Source of the DNA: Paenibacillus sp. E222
GTDB lineage: Bacteria; Bacillota; Bacilli; Paenibacillales; Paenibacillaceae
Reading direction: 5' to 3'
DNA: 64,000 nucleotides
Assembly (NCBI RefSeq): GCF_013401555.1
Contig: NZ_CP058552.1
Coordinates: 5,456,001-5,520,000, forward strand
Position numbers and translations under genes: made by a program
Part shown: positions 60,867 to 64,000 of the stretch, piece after piece
Layout: the number at the start of each line of letters is the position of its first letter
How positions within the stretch are numbered: the stretch's first letter is position 1
Notes under the pieces: model-generated
What the model was told of the DNA's origin: nothing
What the model saw: only the letters and a program-made list of their open reading frames with translations
The model's database searches: none

Positions 60867-63800
60867 TTAGTTCTGGACATCCATAACCAGTACATTGACC
60901 GAATGAGCAGGAAGCTGCAAAACAACCGAATCCTCCTGCAGATGTATCACTTGTTCTTGTGGAACAATTTTCTCATCATTCTTCTGGTTCACATTAGGCA
61001 CATGTAACAATTCTTCATTTCCGCCAAGTGTTATCCATTTCGCAACAGAGGTAACGCTCAGATTCTGAAGGCAAATTTGGGTTGCTTTGTCCACCCCGTC
61101 TGCGTTCACCAGCTTCACATACACATGCTGCGCATCCCTCGTAACGGAGTGAAATACGTCCCGGTTGTACGCTTCCAGCTTGTAATCCAGAATTCGGCTG
61201 GTCGTGTGACCATCGGTATACGAGCAGATCAGATTCTTCCCTGTGTCACCACCATAATTGACCGTAATCGTATAATTCGTATCGTTCTCCAGCGGTTCAT
61301 AATTGGCTGCCCGGAGATTACCCGCCGCGGAACTGGAAGAATAATCACCGAGTGTGTATCCTTCTACGCCTTGTTTAAATACTTTGACTCCCGTTGCATT
61401 GCCGCCATATCCAATTGCGTACTCGATGGCATCCTTTTTCTCAGGTGATATATCCGTCAATCCAACACCGATAGTGAAGCCATCCTCACCCGCTATGCGC
61501 TCCGCCTCGACTTCCACTTTATAATTCGACCATTCATCATTCAGTAGATATAACCCATTCAGTCCGCTTGACTGGGCTTTCAAAATCAGTCCTTTTCCCG
61601 TCTCCAGCGTGTATCCTGCCGATCCCGGAATCCAATTCCACGCCTCATTCAGCGCTGTCCGCTCCCTGAAATCTTCTGTAAACAGCACGCTGCCATCCTG
61701 GTTCGATGTGACCGTAATCCGTTTCACCACAATGTCGGCATTGCCTGTCGCAATCTCGATGCCTCCACGTGGAATGAGTGCTATCGGTTGACCCTTGCTG
61801 TACGTTGAAAATGAAGTGCCCAGCACCTGTTCACCCACATACTTGGCAAAAAGCTGCTGCACATAGTAATTGGGTGTGTACCACACCGTTTCATCATCAA
61901 ACCAGATGCAGTCTGGCGTCCAGCGATAGGTGCCGTCCGTCAGTACTTTGTTGAACAGCGGCGCATAGGCAGCGAGGCGAACAACATCCGCATTATTTTC
62001 AAAGCCGGTCATGACCGCAGCTTCTGCGATCGCACCTGCCAGTGTATTTTTGTCCGTGGATGCATATTCTCCCACAAATACCTTGGATGTCTCTGTCCAA
62101 TCCATACTGCCGTCTTCATGATAAGCCCGCTCATAATAGTTGTACCGATCCACGTTGTTCAGCAAATAGTCATTGGAGCGATAGTAGTGCTCATCCGCAA
62201 TGGTATCCATATAGTTGTCCTGATTCTCATACCAAGTGATCGTCTCTTCGATGACCTCTTTGCCATCTGCAAAAGCCACCTGAGCTGATCCGGTCAGATT
62301 GCCGCTCAGGAATTTCCAGCCCTGCTGGTACGCATCATCGTCTGCCTGGGCGCCGACTGTCGATATGATATGAAGCTCATGATCAGGATAATTACGTTTC
62401 ATATACTCATCTATTGACGTCTTGAAGACTTCAAAGTTGGCAAAAAATTCGGTTCCCCAGTTCTCATTGCCCACGCCAAGATAACGCAGATCGAATGGTT
62501 CAGGATGTCCCATGCTGCTTCGGATGGCAGCCCATTCGTTATGTTCAATATCCGTGCTGAGCGCGAAATCGATCAGATCTGTAAAGTTTCGGATATAATA
62601 ATCCCTCAAAGCGCCACCCGCCGGATGTGCGTAATCTGAACGAGCCTGGCACAGGACGCCGCAGGCCATAACCGGAACCGGAGCAGCATTCAAATCTTCT
62701 GCCAGTTGGAAATACTCCATATAGCCGAGACCCATCGTCATCATGTAACCCCAGACGTTATAGTTCTCTTTGCGGAGCTCCACCGCTCCAACCGAATCCT
62801 TCCAGTCATACACATTGTCCCAAATGAACGAACCTTCGGAAATACATCCCCCCGGAAAACGCAGAAACTTCGGATGCAGATCGACTAGGGCCTGAACCAG
62901 ATCTTTCCGGAGTCGATAGTTCGGATTCCCGGTGTAGTTGGCATGTGCTGAAGCGGATACACCCTGCTCTTTCGGATCGGCTCCCCATACATTCTGCGGA
63001 ATCAACGACACCATGTCGATGGAAATGTCTCCTTCAAAGGTAAGTGCCAATTGCCCCAGCGCGGTCTCCGTCCCGGTCAGGGTCACTTTCGAATGGGGGC
63101 TATGGGAAGAATTGGGATGAGTCAACACATGGCTGCCACTTGCATGGCCGCTGATTTCGGCATGGGCTACAAGGACGCGGGTATCGGAATAGGCAATCCC
63201 GTACTTCTTCCATGTGTTACCACCCTCAACTTGCAGCGTAACTGAATCACTGATAGCTTCACCGTTACCGTCCTGCAATTGAATCGTAATCGTCCCCGCG
63301 GATACTGCCTTGGCCCAGACGGTAAAATCATATGCCTCTCCTTTCTGGATGGACATGGCACAATGCTGATTGGAATCCGAGAATCCGCGATTTCGAATGG
63401 TCGCACCCGTCTGAACCGTTACATAATAAGCGTTCACTTCCGGGTCTTCTACGTTAAGATGAGTGTTTATTCCATCGGTATGCTGTACGATCATTTTCTC
63501 GGTATCCCCTGACCAGGCAAACAAAGGATCACGGTTCCGGCCTGTCGAACAACCACATTCGCCAGAGTCATGCGAGTACGTATCGAATGCAAAGGATTCG
63601 AACGAACGGTTCTGAACTAACTCCGCATAGATTCCCCCATCTGCTGCATTGTTGATATCCTCGTAGAACAGGCCGTACATCACTTCACTAATATCCGCCA
63701 CATGCTGGTCCCCATGGATTGTAACGGTATAAGGCGGAAGATGTTCTGGCACAACGGACACATCAAAACTTTTGTTCAGCGTATTCCCACCTTTGGTTAA

Positions 63801-64000
63801 AAGTGCGTTCAAACGAATCTCCTGTGCTGAGCTCAGAGGTTGAACTGCTCCATTCGCTGACAGAACTTCTGGCTGACTTGAGTTCCATTGAACGTTTACC
63901 TTGCCCCCCAGTAAATCTAAAGGCAATGACACATCTTTGGTAATAATCCGGGCTGGAGCAGACAAATATTTATCTCCTGCCAGCTTCACGATCTCTTCAT
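60867..64000 (-). CDS. GH51-type alpha-L-arabinofuranosidase, large form (5' end beyond window)
   Basis: At least 1043 residues are visible. The frame continues through the right edge (upstream codons read E-E-I before VKLAGDKYLS), so the GTG at 63989 is not the start. The first 85 residues resemble an atrophied bacterial Ig-like domain (VQWNSSQPEVLSANG). Then come a GH51 N-terminal region (SEVMYGLFYEDINNAADGGIYAEL), a carbohydrate-binding-like insert, the catalytic barrel with acid/base Glu in GVGNENWG and nucleophile Glu in VFVGEYAS, and the C-terminal alpha-L-AF_C domain with a further beta-sandwich insert. It releases arabinose from arabinan or arabinoxylan, extracellularly if a signal peptide lies beyond the edge. 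Likely substrate supplier for the adjacent importer. Confidence 0.92.
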   Translation of the reverse strand, partial: EEIVKLAGDKYLSAPARIITKDVSLPLDLLGGKVNVQWNSSQPEVLSANGAVQPLSSAQEIRLNALLTKGGNTLNKSFDVSVVPEHLPPYTVTIHGDQHVADISEVMYGLFYEDINNAADGGIYAELVQNRSFESFAFDTYSHDSGECGCSTGRNRDPLFAWSGDTEKMIVQHTDGINTHLNVEDPEVNAYYVTVQTGATIRNRGFSDSNQHCAMSIQKGEAYDFTVWAKAVSAGTITIQLQDGNGEAISDSVTLQVEGGNTWKKYGIAYSDTRVLVAHAEISGHASGSHVLTHPNSSHSPHSKVTLTGTETALGQLALTFEGDISIDMVSLIPQNVWGADPKEQGVSASAHANYTGNPNYRLRKDLVQALVDLHPKFLRFPGGCISEGSFIWDNVYDWKDSVGAVELRKENYNVWGYMMTMGLGYMEYFQLAEDLNAAPVPVMACGVLCQARSDYAHPAGGALRDYYIRNFTDLIDFALSTDIEHNEWAAIRSSMGHPEPFDLRYLGVGNENWGTEFFANFEVFKTSIDEYMKRNYPDHELHIISTVGAQADDDAYQQGWKFLSGNLTGSAQVAFADGKEVIEETITWYENQDNYMDTIADEHYYRSNDYLLNNVDRYNYYERAYHEDGSMDWTETSKVFVGEYASTDKNTLAGAIAEAAVMTGFENNADVVRLAAYAPLFNKVLTDGTYRWTPDCIWFDDETVWYTPNYYVQQLFAKYVGEQVLGTSFSTYSKGQPIALIPRGGIEIATGNADIVVKRITVTSNQDGSVLFTEDFRERTALNEAWNWIPGSAGYTLETGKGLILKAQSSGLNGLYLLNDEWSNYKVEVEAERIAGEDGFTIGVGLTDISPEKKDAIEYAIGYGGNATGVKVFKQGVEGYTLGDYSSSSAAGNLRAANYEPLENDTNYTITVNYGGDTGKNLICSYTDGHTTSRILDYKLEAYNRDVFHSVTRDAQHVYVKLVNADGVDKATQICLQNLSVTSVAKWITLGGNEELLHVPNVNQKNDEKIVPQEQVIHLQEDSVVLQLPAHSVNVLVMDVQN

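Overview
The window looks like the chromosome of a spore-forming, plant- or soil-associated Firmicute, most likely Paenibacillus. The signs are strong AGGAGG ribosome binding sites, Gram-positive lipoprotein signals on every solute-binding protein, several LplB/LplC-type sugar importers paired with YesM-type sensor kinases and AraC-type response regulators, spore-linked genes (CgeB-like, a decayed YheC/YheD gene) and CcpA cre-like sites. This genus assignment is inference from gene content; no rRNA or tRNA gene lies in the window. I saw no CRISPR array, complete transposon or prophage.

Layout. 1-5.4 kb: a dipeptide-importer operon read leftwards (GntR regulator, M20 amidohydrolase, DppA-like binding protein, DppB, DppC running off the left edge). 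5.4-9.5 kb: a glycosyltransferase and an operon of two Gfo/Idh/MocA oxidoreductases around an AraC regulator. 9.6-16.4 kb: a YheC/YheD pseudogene, a 1732-residue secreted subtilisin-like protease and two facing gene fragments. 16.4-19.2 kb: an isochorismatase-like hydrolase, an MFS exporter and an AraC regulator. 19.4-24.3 kb: a secreted GH16 glucanase with a ricin-type lectin domain, a YdjC/ChbG deacetylase with an odd basic tail, and a GH29 fucosidase divergent from its AraC regulator. 24.4-27.3 kb: a likely spore-surface glycosylation locus (WbsX/GH99-like, CgeB-like, a small beta-repeat protein) with a sigma-K-like promoter. 27.3-33.7 kb: a nested inverted repeat, then a GH30 glycosidase with its LplBC importer and LacI repressor. 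33.8-45.9 kb: mostly single genes, including a thioredoxin-like protein, a 45-residue secreted peptide, a GT1 glycosyltransferase, a LacI/GH1 pair, ROK, acetyltransferase, MFS, TrmB, a large catalase and two small unknowns. 45.9-53.2 kb: an LplB-LplC-binding-protein operon divergent from its kinase/regulator pair. 53.2-64 kb: a second such system (LplB, LplC, kinase, regulator, binding protein) downstream of a GH51 arabinofuranosidase that runs off the right edge.

How it works together. Most of the window is a set of carbohydrate-scavenging modules: a sensor or repressor, an ABC importer without its own ATPase (these usually share an MsmX-type ATPase encoded elsewhere) and a glycosidase. The most informative signals are in the spacers. 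Four regulators have matching repeated sites at their likely targets: the LacI palindrome at two promoters, a 26-bp element with 20-bp-phased half sites at both promoters of the second importer system, three phased direct repeats between the first kinase and its importer operon, and a TTACGACA direct repeat before the Gfo/Idh operon. A related pair of long inverted repeats brackets the second importer/kinase block.
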